This document shows positions 44,900 through 54,562 of a stretch of 64,000 nucleotides of DNA, piece after piece. Within the stretch, counting starts at the first letter, position 1; every line of letters starts with the position of its first letter. The notes under the pieces were generated by a model. That model was not told the origin of the DNA. It made no database searches and was given only the letters and a program-made list of their open reading frames with translations. The stretch comes from CBDIHP01 sp965279195. GTDB taxonomy: Bacteria; Planctomycetota; Planctomycetia; Isosphaerales; Isosphaeraceae. Location: positions 62,001 to 126,000 of the forward strand of contig CBDIHP010000045.1 of the NCBI GenBank assembly GCA_965279195.1, read 5' to 3'. A program made the translations under genes and the position numbers.

Positions 44900-46956
44900 G
44901 ACAGCATCCGCAGGCTGCGGCCCCCTTCGGAAATGACCCGGGCGATCCGCCCGAAGGCGCTGGCGAGTTCGCCGTGGGAGGCGAAGATCGAGCCGGATTC
45001 CGTGCTCGCGAGCCGCTTGAGGTAGTCCCGGTCTGCCCCGCCCGTGCCGATGGCGACGATCTCGATGCCCTGGTCTCGGGCGAGCCGGGCCTGCTCGACC
45101 GCGTCCTCGGTCGCGTCGGGATATCCATCGGTGAGGATGACGACATATCGAATCCTGTCTCTGGCGTTGAGCAGTTCCCTGGCCATGCTCAGCGCGTCGG
45201 ACAGGTTCGTCGTGCCGTCGGCTTCGAGGCGGGGGATGGCCGCCAGCACCTTGCGGACGTTGTCGGTCGCCGGCGCCTGGAGCGTGACCTCATTCGAGAA
45301 CGAGATGAGGCCCACCTCGGTGCGGGTGAAGTCGCACCTGTCGAGGAACGACCGGGCGGCCCCCTGCGCTTCGAAGAGCGGACCCCCGGCCATGCTCGCG
45401 GAGACGTCGATGAGCAGATAGATGCGGATCGGATCCGGCTCGGCCGCCACCGCCAGTTCCGGCGGCCGTCCCAGCCATGAGAGGTCCTCGGGGACGGGCT
45501 CGACGGTCATCTTCAAGGCGTGCTTCGTGTCGCGCTGGACGGCCTTGACCTGGACCACGCCGTTGGCGTCGTAGGACATGGCGATGTCGATGGTCACCTC
45601 GGAATTCGTCGCCTGGATCCCCGAGAAAACATATTTTCCCAGGACCGCGCAATCGAGCGGCTGGGGGCTCTCGCCCTGGGTCAGATAGACCTCCAGATGA
45701 TCGTTCCGGCCGCCGTGGGTCTCATGCAAGTAGGGCCGGTTGTTCTCGGCCGGGATGGGCAAGTTGCGCCGGACGATGATGTCGTTGACATATTGAGATC
45801 CGTCCTCGCTGACAGCGACGACCCCCAGGCTGTGAGACATGACGTCGCTGACGCGTCGGGAGCCGCCGAGGGTGAACTGCGGCCTCGCGTCGGTGCTCGT
45901 CTGCCCGGCCTCGCTCGCCGCCTGGATGGCCGCGCCGAGGGCGACGACCTCGTCCACGTTCACGCCCGCGCGGGGATCCTTGCCCGACATCTGCTTGACG
46001 TAGGCCCGTACCATCGGCATCCGCGTCGAGCCGCCGACGAGCAGCACGCCCGAGAGCGATTCCCAGGTCAGGCCCGACTCCCCCAGCGCCTCCTCGGTCA
46101 GGCGTCTCGTCCGATCCATGAGCGCAAACGTGAGCGCCTCGAACTCCGTCCGGGTCAGCTCGTAGCTCTTGCGGGTCGAGCCGAGCTGCAAGGCAATCCG
46201 GGTCGAATTGCGTTCGGAGAGGGCCCACTTGGCCTGCTCGGCACGCGTGAGGACCTCGTTGAGGGCGACCGGGTCGTCGAGGGGATCCACCCCGGTCTCG
46301 GCGGCGAACTTCTCGGCGAGGAACGAGGCGATGCGGTCGTCCCAGTTCTTGCCGCCGAGGTCGTGGTCGCCTGCGGTCGCTAGCACGGAGATCTGATCGG
46401 GGGCGATCCGGGCCACCGTCACGTCGAACGTCCCGCCGCCCAGGTCGTAGATGAGTACGGTTTCATCGACGGCTGTTTTCTGCAGTCCATAGGCGAGCGC
46501 GGCGGCGGTGGGCTCGTTGATGATCCGGCTGACGTTCAGGCCCGCGAGCCGGCCCGCCTCGATCGTCGCCTTGCGCTGGGCGTCGGCGAAGTAGGCGGGC
46601 ACTGTAATCACGGCGTCGGTCACCGGGCCGCCGAGGTGGGCCTCCGCGTCCTCCTTGAGACGCATTAACACCAGCGTGGATAAGTCTGTGGCGTTGTAGT
46701 CGCGGCCGTGGAAACGCATCAGGAACGTCGGGCTGCCCATGTGGGGCTTGAAGAAGCTGGCGATCTCGTCGTTGCCGAGCCTCGCCCACTCCTTGGCCTC
46801 CTGCCCGACGGCCGCGGGGTTCGCGCCGAAGTAGATCACCGACGGTGTGATGTTCTGCCCGTCGCGATTGGGCACGACCTCGGGCCGGCCGTATTCGTTC
46901 CGGCAGGCCACGACCGAATTGGTCGTCCCGAGGTCGATGCCGACGTGATGACCCAT
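44896..46956 (-). CDS. Hsp70-like chaperone fused to a VWA domain
   Basis: A 686-residue fusion. Residues 1-370 form an Hsp70 nucleotide-binding domain (HHVGIDLGTTNSVVACRNEY, VYDLGGGTFDVTVARI written here as IYDLGGGTFDVTVARIA, LVGGSTRMPMVRAYV). A substrate-binding-like beta sandwich follows to about residue 490. Instead of the helical lid there is a VWA domain with a full MIDAS: LLIDVSASMAG (DxSxS), DGTTNLSDAL and LTDGYPD. The stop overlaps the next gene's ATG. The upstream Hsp70 gene ends 28 bases before its start. This architecture implies ATP-dependent conformational control of a metal-dependent protein-binding domain, which is inference. Confidence 0.9.
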   Translation of the reverse strand: MGHHVGIDLGTTNSVVACRNEYGRPEVVPNRDGQNITPSVIYFGANPAAVGQEAKEWARLGNDEIASFFKPHMGSPTFLMRFHGRDYNATDLSTLVLMRLKEDAEAHLGGPVTDAVITVPAYFADAQRKATIEAGRLAGLNVSRIINEPTAAALAYGLQKTAVDETVLIYDLGGGTFDVTVARIAPDQISVLATAGDHDLGGKNWDDRIASFLAEKFAAETGVDPLDDPVALNEVLTRAEQAKWALSERNSTRIALQLGSTRKSYELTRTEFEALTFALMDRTRRLTEEALGESGLTWESLSGVLLVGGSTRMPMVRAYVKQMSGKDPRAGVNVDEVVALGAAIQAASEAGQTSTDARPQFTLGGSRRVSDVMSHSLGVVAVSEDGSQYVNDIIVRRNLPIPAENNRPYLHETHGGRNDHLEVYLTQGESPQPLDCAVLGKYVFSGIQATNSEVTIDIAMSYDANGVVQVKAVQRDTKHALKMTVEPVPEDLSWLGRPPELAVAAEPDPIRIYLLIDVSASMAGGPLFEAQGAARSFLDRCDFTRTEVGLISFSNEVTLQAPATDNVRKVLAAIPRLEADGTTNLSDALSMARELLNARDRIRYVVILTDGYPDATEDAVEQARLARDQGIEIVAIGTGGADRDYLKRLASTESGSIFASHGELASAFGRIARVISEGGRSLRMLS

Positions 46957-46984
46957 GGAAATGTGTCCCGCGAGCGAACCTGGA

Positions 46985-48664
46985 TCAGGACACAGTGAGC
47001 AGCCGCAGCGCGGTCGAGCGTTCCTCGACCTCGCCCGCCGAAAGGACGGCTTCGGTCTCGAACTCGACGTTGATCGACGCGCCGCCGGTGAGGTCGGTGG
47101 CCGTGACGATCAGCCGGCCGTCCCGGTTGATCGCGAACTTGACCCGGATCGGGCTCCGCGCCGGCAGGCCGGTCGGCAGTTCGAGGGTCGCCGTGCCGAC
47201 GTCCTGGCAGTCGGCCGGGGCGGGGGAGTCCTTCTCGCCGGACTTGATCTGGATGTCCACGCCCGCCTGATTGGCCTGGTCGGTGCCGAAGTCGGTGGAG
47301 AATTCCATCGGCACCTCGCCGTTACGCGGGAGGAGATAGACGACGACTTCCTGGTTCTTCTCGTCCTTCGCCACCACGCCGAGGCTCTTGCTCAGGACGT
47401 TGACGATCTGGGTGTTGACCAGCTCGCGGACCGGGCCGGTGAGCGTGTAGCCTAAAGATTTCTCGATGCGGTCGAGGGCCTCGGCGACCTGCTCGTCGCT
47501 CACCTCCGTCAGGTCGACCTCGGTCGGGCCGCCGTCCTCGTCGTACTCGGTCTCCTCGTTCGCCGCGAGCATCTCGCGGACCTCGTCGGAGAGCGACTCC
47601 TTGAGCCCGTAGAGGGCCGCCCCCTTGGCGACCGCCTCGTCGGGGTCGAAGGTCTCGGGTTCGACGCCGAACTCCTCGACGATCCGGTTGCGGACCTGCG
47701 GCATGCGGGTGGCACCGCCGACGAGGATGATCTTGTCGTACGTCGTGTGCCCCTTGGCGGCGGCCTCGGTGAGCATCTCGCGGGTCAGCTCGATGGTCCG
47801 GTCGAGCAGGTGCCTGGTGATCGTCTCGAACTGCGGGCGGTCGACCTCGACGCGGGCCTGCTTGCCGGCGTGGGTGACGCGGAACGGGGCCTTGTCGCGC
47901 TGAGTGAGCGTCTTCTTGCCGCGCTCGGACTGGAGGAAGAGGTCATTCAGGACCTCGGGGTCATCGAGCGGGTCGGACCCCTCGCCGGTCTGGCGCTGGA
48001 AGTCCTCGGAAAGCGCCATGACGAGGGCCTCGTCCCAGAGCGCGCCGCCGAGGCGGTGGTCGCCGCCGGTGCAGATGACGCGGATCAGGCGGTCCTTGAT
48101 CTCGATCATGGTGATGTCGAACGTGCCGCCGCCGAGGTCGTAGACGAGCACCGTCTGGTCCTCGCCCTGTTCGAGCCCGTAGGCGACGGCGGCGGCCGTC
48201 GGCTCGTTGAGGATCGCGCGGACATTCAGCCCAGCGAGCCGCCCCGCATTCGCGGTCGCCTCGCGCTCGGGCGTCCCGAAGTAGGCCGGACAGGTGATCA
48301 CCACGTCGGTGATGGGCTCGTCGAGGGCGAGCGCGACCTGGGCGTCGCCGACGACCTTCCTCAGCACGAACGAGCTGATGTCCTCGGGGCTGTAGGCCTG
48401 GCCTTCGTATTCGAAGACGAAGTTCGGGTCGCCCATGTGCTGCTTGACGCGCGAGACGACCCGGTGCGGCTCGACCTTGGCGGCCTCCTTGGCCGTATTG
48501 CCGACGATCACGTTCTCGCCGTCGAAGAGGACGACCGAGGGGGTGATCCGCTCCGACTCCTGGTTCGGCACGATCACGGGCTTGCCGTGCTCGTCCACGT
48601 AGGCGATCGCCGAGTAGGTGGTGCCCAGGTCGATCCCATAGACGCGCTTGAGGCCATCGCTCAC
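46985..48664 (-). CDS. lidless Hsp70/DnaK-like chaperone
   Basis: A 559-residue Hsp70. The nucleotide-binding domain has YGIDLGTTYSAIAYV, VYDLGGGTFDITMIEI and LVGGATRMPQVR. An acidic insertion (NEETEYDEDGGPTEVDLTE) follows, then a beta sandwich ending in ALRLLTVS. The helical lid and the C-terminal tail of DnaK are missing, and no grpE or dnaJ is adjacent, so this is not the housekeeping DnaK. I use GTG 48664 with GGGGAG upstream. The frame is open without a stop through the upstream integrase and primase genes; see the findings. An ATG at 48748 would add 28 residues. Confidence 0.9.
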   Translation of the reverse strand: MSDGLKRVYGIDLGTTYSAIAYVDEHGKPVIVPNQESERITPSVVLFDGENVIVGNTAKEAAKVEPHRVVSRVKQHMGDPNFVFEYEGQAYSPEDISSFVLRKVVGDAQVALALDEPITDVVITCPAYFGTPEREATANAGRLAGLNVRAILNEPTAAAVAYGLEQGEDQTVLVYDLGGGTFDITMIEIKDRLIRVICTGGDHRLGGALWDEALVMALSEDFQRQTGEGSDPLDDPEVLNDLFLQSERGKKTLTQRDKAPFRVTHAGKQARVEVDRPQFETITRHLLDRTIELTREMLTEAAAKGHTTYDKIILVGGATRMPQVRNRIVEEFGVEPETFDPDEAVAKGAALYGLKESLSDEVREMLAANEETEYDEDGGPTEVDLTEVSDEQVAEALDRIEKSLGYTLTGPVRELVNTQIVNVLSKSLGVVAKDEKNQEVVVYLLPRNGEVPMEFSTDFGTDQANQAGVDIQIKSGEKDSPAPADCQDVGTATLELPTGLPARSPIRVKFAINRDGRLIVTATDLTGGASINVEFETEAVLSAGEVEERSTALRLLTVS

Positions 48665-50083
48665 GACGCAGGCTCCCCGTTGACCGGCCGACTGACGCGG
48701 ATCCGCACGCACTCGTGCTCGCCAGACTTTTCGTCTGATCCGGTCCATTATTGAGTCATCGCCACAATTTTTGCCAGCCCGGGGCGCGGCGGGACCGGCC
48801 GGGACTAACGCGGGCGACGGAACGGGGTTGCGCCGAGTGGCGTCCAGAATCGCCGGGACAGTCCGGGGCGCGGCGGGACCGGCCGGGGGCGCCGGTTGTG
48901 GCAAATGCGTGGCAAGGCGTTCGCTTGTATGTTGGGACGGCCCATGCGTTCCCGTCGCCGCGACCACGCTCGACGACCCGGCGACCGAAGCGAGATCGGG
49001 GAGCGCGACCAGCGCGGCCGACGTGTCAAAGATCGAGATGTGCGAGTATACGTTTAACGTGAGCGTCGGGGTCGAGTGCCTCGCGAGCGTCTGCAGCGTC
49101 TTCGCCGGGACGCCGGCGCGGGATAAGATCGAAATGTAGGAATGTCTTAAAGCATGCAGATCGACGCGGCGGCCCGACGAATCGACCGGCTCGATCCCGG
49201 CGGCGCGGAGGTCGGTCGCGATCATCCGGCCCGTCTTCGGCGGGAGCTTCGGGAACACGGGCACGTTCGGCGGCCTGGACGCGATCCAGGCGCGCAGGAC
49301 GGCCGCCAGCGAGGCCGGGATCGGTTGCTCGGCTCGCGCGCCCGATTTCGTGTAGGCTCCCTCACAGACGATCGTGGGCGGCTCGCCGTCGAGGTTGAAC
49401 CACTCGGGCCGGAGCGACATGAGTTCACCCTTCCGGAACCCGGTCGATGCCGCGACAGAGTACAGGATCGCCCGATCCGCGCCCGCGACGCCGAAGACGA
49501 CCGGCCCGCGTCGGGCCGCATCGACGACCGCGCGCAACTCGGCCTCGGACAGCGCCCGCCGGACGACGCGACGGTCGGCCGTTTCGTCCACCTTCTTGAA
49601 CCCCGCGAGCGGGTCATGCAGGACGCGGCCGTCGATCCATGCGAAGCGCGAGAATTGCTTGATCGCCGTGATGTACAGGTTGATCGTCCGGGGCGCCCGG
49701 TTCTCGGCCCGCAGCTTCGAGACGGCCGCCAGGACGGCCGAGGGCGTGATCCCCGAAAGCGTCCGGATCCCGCCGTGTTCGACGATCCGATTGCACGCGT
49801 TGGCGGTCTGGGCGACATGCTGGGCGTTCAAGCCCTTCGCCCGCATGGTCCCGATGTATTCGGCGACGTGCTCGCCCACGGGTCGCCGCTCGCACTCGAC
49901 GACCCGGGCCGCCTTCGGGTCGATCAGCCCGGCCCGAGTCTTCGCGGCCGTCGTCTGCGCCGCCCGGAGCATTTCCTCGGTCGCCCGCTTGTCGGCGCAG
50001 CCGGCCCGCTCGCGCCGCTTTCCGGACTCGTCCGTCCAGTAGTAGTACCACTTGCCCGCCTTCTTCCGGATGCCCGCCGACAT
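48665..50083 (-). CDS. tyrosine recombinase (phage-type integrase) without its own stop codon
   Basis: Starts at ATG 50083 (SAGIRKKAGKWYYYWTDESG), with GAGAGGGG 9 bases upstream. It has an N-terminal arm domain, a SAM-like core-binding domain (EHVAEYIGTMRAKGLNAQHV) and a catalytic domain with R (ASTGFRKGELMSLR), HxxR (LHALRHSY), H (LARHSTPT) and Y (LNVYSHIS). After the tyrosine a tail of about 120 residues continues in frame into the Hsp70 gene with no stop codon. I end the feature at the base before the Hsp70 start. Probably the 3-prime end crosses the integration junction, so the native stop was lost. It would mediate site-specific insertion and excision. Confidence 0.85.
48779..48887. repeat. 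25-base direct repeat pair at the integrase/chaperone junction
   Basis: Identical 25-base units at 48779-48803 and 48863-48887 (beginning CCGGGGCGCGGCGGGACCGG), 84 bases apart. Outside them lie GCCACAA at 48761-48767 and its complement TTGTGGC at 48896-48902. They lie in the 3-prime tail of the integrase frame just ahead of the Hsp70 start. The position and the direct-plus-inverted arrangement fit recombinase binding sites of an attachment site, but no second copy of a core was found. Confidence 0.45.
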
Positions 50084-51817
50084 GGCCTTGCCCCTCTCTC
50101 GCCCGGTCGCTGATCGCCCGCGACCCTCGCTCGATCGCCCATGCGTCCGCCCTGCGCGTCGAGACGCCCGACGCCCGATCGTACAACCGCACCCCGAAAC
50201 GCGCCAGGGCGGCCCCCTGGCTACGTTTCCGCTCGGCCCGCTCGCCCGGTGCTTTGGCGTGTCAAACAGGAGTCGCCACATCCCCGTCGGCCGATAGAGC
50301 GACGGCTCGCCGCTCGCCCGCGAACCCTTCGATAGTTCGACAAACAGTTCTTCGAGCGTCGCGTCCTCAGTCGCCCGCGCCCGCCCGGATCGCTTGCCGG
50401 GGATGCGCTTGAAGAACAGGGTCTTGTGCCGGTTGAACGGCGTGTCTTCCCACGGCTCGCCCCGGAGACCCCGCTCGACCGCGATCCGCGAGATTTGGTC
50501 GTGAGTGAATGCAATCTCCGTCGTCCGGCCTCGCCGGGTCTCGTACGTCGTCATGACGGTGAGCGCCTCGACGAACGCCCGGCGATCCGGCGTCAGAAGG
50601 GCCGGGATGTTAGTCCTATTACATGTCTTTGGTTCTTCGCGGTCGTCGGGATTCGCGGCGTCGCGGCCGAGCGAGCATGTAAGAGGACTAACATTTCGTC
50701 GTCGTCGTCCGAACTCTCCGTCGAGCGCCTCGCGTTGGCGGTCGTCGAGTTCGATCCGCCGGATCCCCGCCCAAATCTCGTCGGCCGACGCGCTCGAAAC
50801 GAATGCGGGATTGCGTCGTGTCGCGGCGAGGATGTCCCGGGCCGCCGCGAGCGCCTTCCGCTCCGACGCCCGGGATCGGCCCGACCGGACGGCCTCGACC
50901 AAGAACGGGTCGACAACCGCGAGGACCGTCTCGTCGTCCAGTCCGCGCCCCGCCAGTGACGCGATAGCTTGCGAGGTCCGCCCGTTGCGCTGCCCCGGCC
51001 GCTCGATCGGGAACCGCGTCCGGATGTCTGCCTGCAGCGACGCGACATCCCAGTTATGCCGTCGCGCGGCCTGAACCCCGATCTCGGCCACGGTCGCGGC
51101 CGGCGGCTTGCGGATCCTCGCGAGGATCTCGGCGGGCAATTCGGCGATCCCGTCGTCCGGCCGTCGGATCCAGCGATACGCCGCGCCCGACTTCGGGTGG
51201 ACGCTCGGCTCGACGACGATGTAGCCGGCCGACTTGATCTCGATTCCATCGAAGCCGGGCAGCTTGCCCCGGATCGCCCCCGCGTCGGCGGGCAGCCTGA
51301 ACAGGTAGTGCCGGCCCCGCTTCGGCTCGCACTCGCGACAGCCCGTCTCGGCCGTCGCGGTCTCCGGCATTTCGATCCCGGCCGTGAGCCGCCCCCACGC
51401 CGCGTCGCCCCCGTGGCGGACGTCCACATCCAGCACGACAATACCGCCCTCGATCAGAACCCCGAGGTTGGCCCCGGGGTTTCTCTCGAACGCCTCGCGG
51501 ATCGTCCGCTCGACCGCGCTGGCGCGGATCGCGAACACGCTGCCCATCCGGTCGTTCTCGACCGGCGCTTTGTCGCGAGGCTTGAGCGGAATGCAGCGGA
51601 AACCCGCCGAGCGGTAGCGCCGAACGGCCGCGAGGATGCGGTCGATCCATTCGGCGTCGGGATTTTCCTCGGCAACGTCTTGATATCCGGCAATGACTGC
51701 GCTAGCATCTATCACAGCTTTGCCTTTCGCTCGCTTCCGGTCGGTTTGCCCGCCGCCGGTCGCCCGAACTTGAAGCCCCGCCGCCGGCCCTCCAGCTAGC
51801 GTCGGGGCTTCGTTCAT
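50084..51817 (-). CDS. bifunctional DNA primase/polymerase (prim-pol)
   Basis: Starts at ATG 51817 (GTG 51715 is an alternative). The prim-pol domain (about residues 45-240) shows YRSAGFRCIPLKPRDKAPV, the catalytic acid motif VVLDVDVRHGG, GRHYLFRLP and IEIKSAGYIVVEPSVHP. The C-terminal part is helical with an HTH-like FTHDQISRIAVERGL. No P-loop helicase domain is present, so it would need a host or element helicase. It initiates replication of plasmid, phage or satellite DNA. No stop codon separates it from the integrase frame, so the real C-terminal end is uncertain and I cut it at the integrase ATG. Confidence 0.8.
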
Positions 51818-51840
51818 TCCGCCGCATCGTCCCCGACGGA

Positions 51841-52080
51841 TCAGTTCGTCGCGCCGCCGCGCTCGATCCATCCGCGCACGACGGCCGACGTCCACCGCGC
51901 CTTCCCCGCGACCGTGAGCGTCGGCGCCGGGAACGTCTTCGCGGCCCGCATCCTGTTGAGCGTGCGCTTGTGGATGCCGAGGATCGTCGCAATGTCCTCG
52001 ACGGACAGCAGTCTGTCGAGTTCGGCGGCCCGGGTCGTGCGGCCCGTCTTCGGTTCGGCGGTCTCGATCATGGCGTTCAT
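51841..52080 (-). CDS. excisionase-like helix-turn-helix protein (MerR/Xis fold)
   Basis: A 79-residue protein with the helix-turn-helix LLSVEDIATILGIHKRTLNRMRAAKTFPAPTLTVAGKARW, the form seen in phage excisionases and plasmid AlpA-like regulators. ATG 52080 has AGAAGG 12 bases upstream. It precedes the prim-pol gene by 23 bases on the same strand and probably directs excision or controls the element's replication genes. Confidence 0.85.
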   Translation of the reverse strand: MNAMIETAEPKTGRTTRAAELDRLLSVEDIATILGIHKRTLNRMRAAKTFPAPTLTVAGKARWTSAVVRGWIERGGATN

Positions 52081-52366
52081 CGTGCTGGCCCTTCTCTGTT
52101 GCGACTGTCGCGGCCCGAGGCGCCCCGCCCGGTCCGGTCGAGTCAGTCGATGTCCCAATCGTAGCGTTTGTCCACCTGGATCCCAGCACAATCCACGCTC
52201 GGATCCAAATTTCTGTACTGGCAAATGAATGGAGACAACGGGAGTGACATGCGATGGCAAGGATTGTCATTACCTCGTCTTGAGTGACGCGGGCGCCCCG
52301 TCCAGCGTGTTGCGTCAAATCAACGCGCCGGGGAGTCGCCGCGACACGAATTCGAGTCGGTTGCCG
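52081..52366. other. 286-base gap, no gene seen
   Basis: AT content is higher than in the flanks, and the gap lies upstream of the HTH-primase-integrase genes. It probably carries their promoter, although I see no hexamer pair with good spacing. Confidence 0.3.
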
Positions 52367-52789
52367 TCACGCCTCCCAGGGCGCGAGAGTCGCCACGATG
52401 CCCATGCCGTAGGTCTCGATTCTGACGGGCGCGGTTCCCGCGTCGCTCGACGCCCGACCCGAATCTCGCGGAATGTCCGCAGGCGGACCGACGTATTCCC
52501 GGCCCGCGCGATATGCGTCCCAACGATCGACGTTCTCGATCGTGAACTCGAACGCGACCCGCCTCGGCGCGCCGCCGACCACGCGGAACGTCGTCGCCTT
52601 GATGAACGCCCGCCGATGCGCCGCGACGTGTTCGAGGCACGCGTGCCAATCCGGCGACTCGATCGAGCCGGGGATTGCGACCGCCGCGCCCGTGTCTCCG
52701 ACGATCCTCCAATCGAACGCCCGCGATCCTGCCCGCTTCAAGCCCTGCGTCCCACGCCGCCATCCACCCTTGGTTCGCCCGTATGCCAT
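52367..52789 (-). CDS. 140-residue protein of unknown function downstream of the tape-measure gene
   Basis: Basic N-terminus (MAYGRTKGGWRRG), a central strand-rich part (ATTFRVVGGAPRRVAFEFTI) and an ordinary amino acid mix. ATG 52789 has GGGCGAG directly upstream. It follows the tape-measure-like gene by 75 bases. In tail operons this slot usually holds a distal-tail or minor tail protein, but I see no specific similarity. Confidence 0.65.
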   Translation of the reverse strand: MAYGRTKGGWRRGTQGLKRAGSRAFDWRIVGDTGAAVAIPGSIESPDWHACLEHVAAHRRAFIKATTFRVVGGAPRRVAFEFTIENVDRWDAYRAGREYVGPPADIPRDSGRASSDAGTAPVRIETYGMGIVATLAPWEA

Positions 52790-52864
52790 CTCGCCCGCTC
52801 TCGCCGCCGCTTGAGGCGTCCACGCGCCTCGATACTCCTGCGTCGTCGTTGCTTGCGGCGCCGG

Positions 52865-54541
52865 CTATGGGCGCCGGGGGACGGGTGGGGCCGGCTGCAT
52901 CGGCGGCGGGACGTTGCCGCCGGCTGCGCGGCGCATGAGTTCGTTGTTCTCTTGCAAGAGCTTGCTGTTTGCGTTCAGGGCATCGACGAACACATTCCCG
53001 CCGGCGCCCTCGACGGCCTCGACCATCCGGTTCAGCCCGGCGTTTCGGCTCTCAATGTTCGACGTGGCCCCGTACTCGCCGGGCCCCATCTTCTGGTTGA
53101 CCCAGAGATCCTGGCGCGGCGCCCTATCATGGAGGAGTTTCGAGACCCGCGTGTCGATCGTGGCCGAGTCCGATCCGAGTTCGCCGAATGGCAACAAACC
53201 ACCCAGGAACGATCGGACCGACGCGGCCGACGAGTCGATCTGTTTCTCGGCGATCAGTTGCCCGAGCGCCTCGCGGCGCAGGACGTCGAGCTTGGAATTC
53301 TCGGCGCCGCGACCGGCCCGCGCGAGTTCGATCTGAGCGTCGGCGATCCGCTTCGCGCCCGACTCGGACCCGGCGAATTCGTTGATCGCATCGACCGCCC
53401 CGTCGGCGCCCGCGTTCTTCGCGGCGAACGACATGCGGTCGTCGAACCCGCCGCCCGTGAATCCCTTGTTGATGAACACGTCGAGCCCGGCGACCGACGT
53501 GAGATCCTCGAAATTCTCGCGCAGGATGTCGCCCGGCTTGACGCCCATGATCCGCGCCCGATCGAGCACGACCGGCGCGAGCTTGCGGATCGCCTGCATC
53601 GGCGTGTCCTTGGCCCCGATCTTCGCCTCGGAGAGCAGCGCGGCCGGCTTGCCCTTGAAGTCGCGCAGCCCGCGAGCCGCCGCCTTTGTCATCGTGGCCG
53701 CTTCCTCGGGATTGTATTCGGCCGCGATCGAGACGAGCGCCGCCGCCTCGTTCGGATCCTGAATGACCCCCTTGAAATCGTCCTCGTTCAAGAGTGCCGA
53801 GTTGACCATCGACAGTTGCTTGACGAGTTGCGCGTTGGCGCCCTTGCCGCGCCCGAGCACGCTGATTGCGGAGTTCGCGACGCCGAGCGCCTCGGCCGCC
53901 GGGTTCTTCGATTTCGAGTAGTCTTTCAGGCCCGCGACCGACCCGAAGAAATCGCCCGCCACGTCGGCTTCGAGCCCCTTCGCGACCGTGAGCTTGGCCC
54001 CGAGCTTCTCGAAGTCGGCGAACTGCGCGCCCGACATCGTCTTGCCGGCGTACTGCGCGCCCGAGTTCTGGAATTGCGTGCGGAACGCCAGCCCTTCGCG
54101 GGCGTTCATCATGCCCATGACGTTGAACTTCGCGTTGTCGAGCGCGAACGCCGAGTCGTTCTTGACGCCCATGATGCCCGCGAGTTCGCGCAGCTTGTCG
54201 CGGTCGTCGTTGAAATTCTTCGACATCTGACGCGTCTTCTCGCCCGCGTCTTTGAGCGCGCCGTTCAAGCCCTGCACGATCGAGAGTAGCTTGCCCATGC
54301 CGACGCCGGCCGCGACGGTGCCGGCCGAGATCCCGCCGAACGCCTCGCCCGCCGCCGACTTGAGCCCTCGGAACGCAGCCGCGCCGCGCGTCGCGGACCC
54401 GGCGACCCCCTTGTCTTGCTCGTCGCCGGCCTCCTTCGCCTTGCCACGGACGCGGTCGAGGTCGTCGGTGTGTTCCTTCAATGCCTGGCGCGCGTGGCTC
54501 CGGTCGAGCCGCATCCTCATCGTCAGTTCGTTCGCACTCAT
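52865..54541 (-). CDS. phage tail tape-measure-like protein
   Basis: A 558-residue protein. The N-terminus is a charged amphipathic helix (LTMRMRLDRSHARQALKEHTDDLDRV) followed by AKEAGDEQDKG. A glycine-rich hydrophobic segment (AFGGISAGTVAAGVGMGKLLS) follows, then long helical repeats and a proline-rich end (NVPPPMQPAPPVPRRP). This matches the tape-measure plan: an N-terminal coiled coil, a TM-like glycine segment and a helical rod. The gene lies directly downstream of the tail chaperone pair, as in siphophages. The length would suit a short tail (about 80 nm by the usual residue rule) if it is functional. Confidence 0.8.
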   Translation of the reverse strand: MSANELTMRMRLDRSHARQALKEHTDDLDRVRGKAKEAGDEQDKGVAGSATRGAAAFRGLKSAAGEAFGGISAGTVAAGVGMGKLLSIVQGLNGALKDAGEKTRQMSKNFNDDRDKLRELAGIMGVKNDSAFALDNAKFNVMGMMNAREGLAFRTQFQNSGAQYAGKTMSGAQFADFEKLGAKLTVAKGLEADVAGDFFGSVAGLKDYSKSKNPAAEALGVANSAISVLGRGKGANAQLVKQLSMVNSALLNEDDFKGVIQDPNEAAALVSIAAEYNPEEAATMTKAAARGLRDFKGKPAALLSEAKIGAKDTPMQAIRKLAPVVLDRARIMGVKPGDILRENFEDLTSVAGLDVFINKGFTGGGFDDRMSFAAKNAGADGAVDAINEFAGSESGAKRIADAQIELARAGRGAENSKLDVLRREALGQLIAEKQIDSSAASVRSFLGGLLPFGELGSDSATIDTRVSKLLHDRAPRQDLWVNQKMGPGEYGATSNIESRNAGLNRMVEAVEGAGGNVFVDALNANSKLLQENNELMRRAAGGNVPPPMQPAPPVPRRP

Positions 54542-54562
54542 CGCAATGCCTCAATTCTTCGG

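Noticed and set aside
46985..48664. Housekeeping DnaK
   Set aside because: The lid and C-terminal tail are missing and neither grpE nor dnaJ is adjacent, so I call it a divergent Hsp70.
48720..48780. tRNA gene as integration target
   Set aside because: There is no T-loop GGTTCGAATCC-like block or cloverleaf near the integrase end.
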